This document shows, one piece after another, positions 4,956-5,926 of a stretch of DNA of 5,926 nucleotides. The notes below the pieces were generated by a model. That model had not been told where the DNA came from. It made no database searches and worked only from the letters and a program-made list of their open reading frames with translations. The number at the start of each line of letters is the position of its first letter. The stretch's first letter is position 1. Position numbers and translations under genes: made by a program. Origin of the DNA: an uncultured Bacilli bacterium (lineage in GTDB: Bacteria; Bacillota_I; Bacilli_A; RF39; UBA660); contig CANRCL010000072.1 of NCBI GenBank assembly GCA_947629115.1, positions 1 to 5,926 on the forward strand, written 5' to 3'.

Positions 4956-5926
4956 TTATAATAAATCAATAACAACATTGTTATCTATTGGAGAAGTTGT
5001 ATCACTTGGTGTATTTTCTGCTTTAGGAACTTCATTAGTTGGATTTTTTGGTTGTTGTTTGGCTTCTTCTTCACGACTATTTTCTTCTTCAACACTAACA
5101 AATAAATTATCTTTTAATGTAACTCCCTGACTACTTAAATATTCCTTTAAATATTTGGTTGGATTATTAAAATGAATAGCGCCATCCAAGTTCTTTTTAT
5201 AAATAACATTGGCACCAGCATTATTATCTTCATCAACATAAAATTCACATACTTCAACAATTTCCCGTTGAAAACGACCAAGTTCAGCACTCATATAGCC
5301 TTTTACGTGAATTGCTAATTGAACATAACGGTGAATTGACTTTAAAAATTGGTCAATATCTTGGTTAGATTCTAGCAATGCATATAAACGCATTGGAACA
5401 TTAATTGCTCTATCAGAGTGGATTGTTGAAATAATATTATGTCCAGAAGAAATAGAATTTCTAACTGAAGTAACTGCCTCAGCGGAACGAACTTCGGATA
5501 GTAAAATCCAACGTGGGTTTTGCCGCATGCAGGCTACTAAAACATCAGAATATGAAGCAATATTATTGGTCTTCATGGCTACAATATCTCGATGAGGAAA
5601 TATTTTATCCAAGTGCAATTCTAGCGTATCTTCAATCGTAATTATTTTTTCATTTTCTTTCGTATGACTAGCTAAATATTTAACAAGTTCGGTTTTACCA
5701 GAACCAGTTTCCCCCGAAACAATTATATTGCAGTGGCCTTCGACACAGGTCATTAGAAAATCATGTAAATTTTCCGTAACATATTGTTCACTCAATAATT
5801 TTTCTTTATTAAGCCGAATTTTCGCCGGCGTTTTTCTGATGGTACAAGAAATACCATTCGTGGCTATCGAATCATGGATAAAATTAAGCCGAAGTTCCGC
5901 CGATTCGGCATCCAAAAAAGGATGAG
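4956..5926 (-). CDS. cpaF: CpaF/TadA-type pilus assembly ATPase, 5' end outside window
   Basis: This is the hexameric secretion ATPase that powers Tad pilus assembly. The reading frame stays open to the right edge (H-P-F-L-D-A-E-S at the boundary). The TTG at 5913-5915 is an internal Leu codon and not a start, and the N-terminal part of the protein is missing. Counting from that Leu as 1: I-R-K-T-P (26-30) ends the N-terminal subdomain; G-E-T-G-S-G-K-T (68-75) is Walker A; I-I-T-I-E-D-T-L-E-L (91-100) is the Asp box; R-W-I-L-L-S-E-V-R-S (135-144) is Walker B with its Glu141; G-H-N-I-I-S-T-I-H (158-166) is the His box. All catalytic elements are present. The Ser before Glu141 replaces the common Gly. 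After about residue 275 comes an acidic, Pro- and Gln-rich tail of some 45 residues ending V-V-I-D-L-L, which is not part of the ATPase fold. The gene is first of cpaF-tadB-tadC in this window; genes upstream are not visible. Confidence 0.92.
   Translation of the reverse strand, partial: HPFLDAESAELRLNFIHDSIATNGISCTIRKTPAKIRLNKEKLLSEQYVTENLHDFLMTCVEGHCNIIVSGETGSGKTELVKYLASHTKENEKIITIEDTLELHLDKIFPHRDIVAMKTNNIASYSDVLVACMRQNPRWILLSEVRSAEAVTSVRNSISSGHNIISTIHSDRAINVPMRLYALLESNQDIDQFLKSIHRYVQLAIHVKGYMSAELGRFQREIVEVCEFYVDEDNNAGANVIYKKNLDGAIHFNNPTKYLKEYLSSQGVTLKDNLFVSVEEENSREEEAKQQPKNPTNEVPKAENTPSDTTSPIDNNVVIDLL

Noticed and set aside
5913..5915. TTG as the start codon of the ATPase
   Set aside because: The frame stays open to the window edge, the upstream residues H-P-F continue CpaF-like sequence, no ribosome site precedes the TTG, and the protein would lack its N-terminal part. 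The gene is cut by the window.
5728..5925. Plus-strand open frame of 65 codons opposite cpaF
   Set aside because: It is antisense to conserved ATPase sequence that includes the region just before Walker A. It is a by-product of codon use.
1..5926. CRISPR arrays, tRNA or rRNA genes, insertion sequences, riboswitches
   Set aside because: No regularly spaced repeats, cloverleaf-like sequence, transposase frame, terminal inverted repeats or long structured leader was seen. The longest gene-free stretch is 165 bases and is explained by a terminator and a promoter.

Overview
This window is strongly A+T-rich. All of its genes lie on the minus strand, so transcription runs from high to low coordinates. 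It carries most of a Tad (tight adherence, type IVc / Flp-like) pilus locus of a Gram-positive, low-GC bacterium. The Shine-Dalgarno sites are AGGAGG-like, promoters are sigma-A-like, tryptophan is encoded by TGG, and the stops seen are TAA or TAG (standard code). There is no secretin or other outer-membrane part within the window. An uncultured gut-type member of the Bacilli/Clostridia is a reasonable guess, but this rests on style and not on a marker gene.

Layout in the direction of transcription. (1) Motor block, 5926 to 3254: a 5'-truncated CpaF/TadA-type secretion ATPase, then TadB and TadC inner-membrane platform proteins. tadB and tadC overlap by one base (TAATG). A clear intrinsic terminator follows tadC (3223-3249). 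(2) Pilin block, 3149 to 541: a good promoter (TTGCTA-N17-TATAAT, 3121-3149) and a perfect AGGAGG ribosome site precede two tandem Flp-like small pilin candidates (88 and 84 aa). Next come two related TadE/TadF-like minor pseudopilin candidates (172 and 159 aa) and a CpaE/TadZ-like protein with a degenerate P-loop. (3) A single-gene unit, 521 to 85: an almost perfect sigma-A promoter (TTGACA-N17-TAAAAT) drives a 117-aa protein with two membrane helices and the outline of a VirB2/TrbC-type pilin. It ends in an intrinsic terminator with a UUCG loop that overlaps the stop codon. (4) Left edge, 1-84: an intergenic leader with a repeated 11-mer and a ribosome-binding-site-like sequence, suggesting that another minus-strand gene starts just outside the window.

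How the genes probably work together: CpaF hydrolyses ATP and drives the TadB/TadC platform, which extracts pilin subunits from the membrane and assembles them into a fibre. The two small proteins are the best candidates for the main subunits, the two TadE-like proteins for priming or tip subunits, and the CpaE/TadZ-like protein for positioning the machine. No prepilin peptidase is visible here. The most unusual points are the shared six-residue leader M-[KR]-[EQ]-[AS]-[TI]-G on four consecutive proteins, with no Glu at +5 if they are cut after Gly6; the conserved cysteines in the presumed extracellular parts of the pilins; and the separately promoted VirB2-like protein beside a Tad locus.
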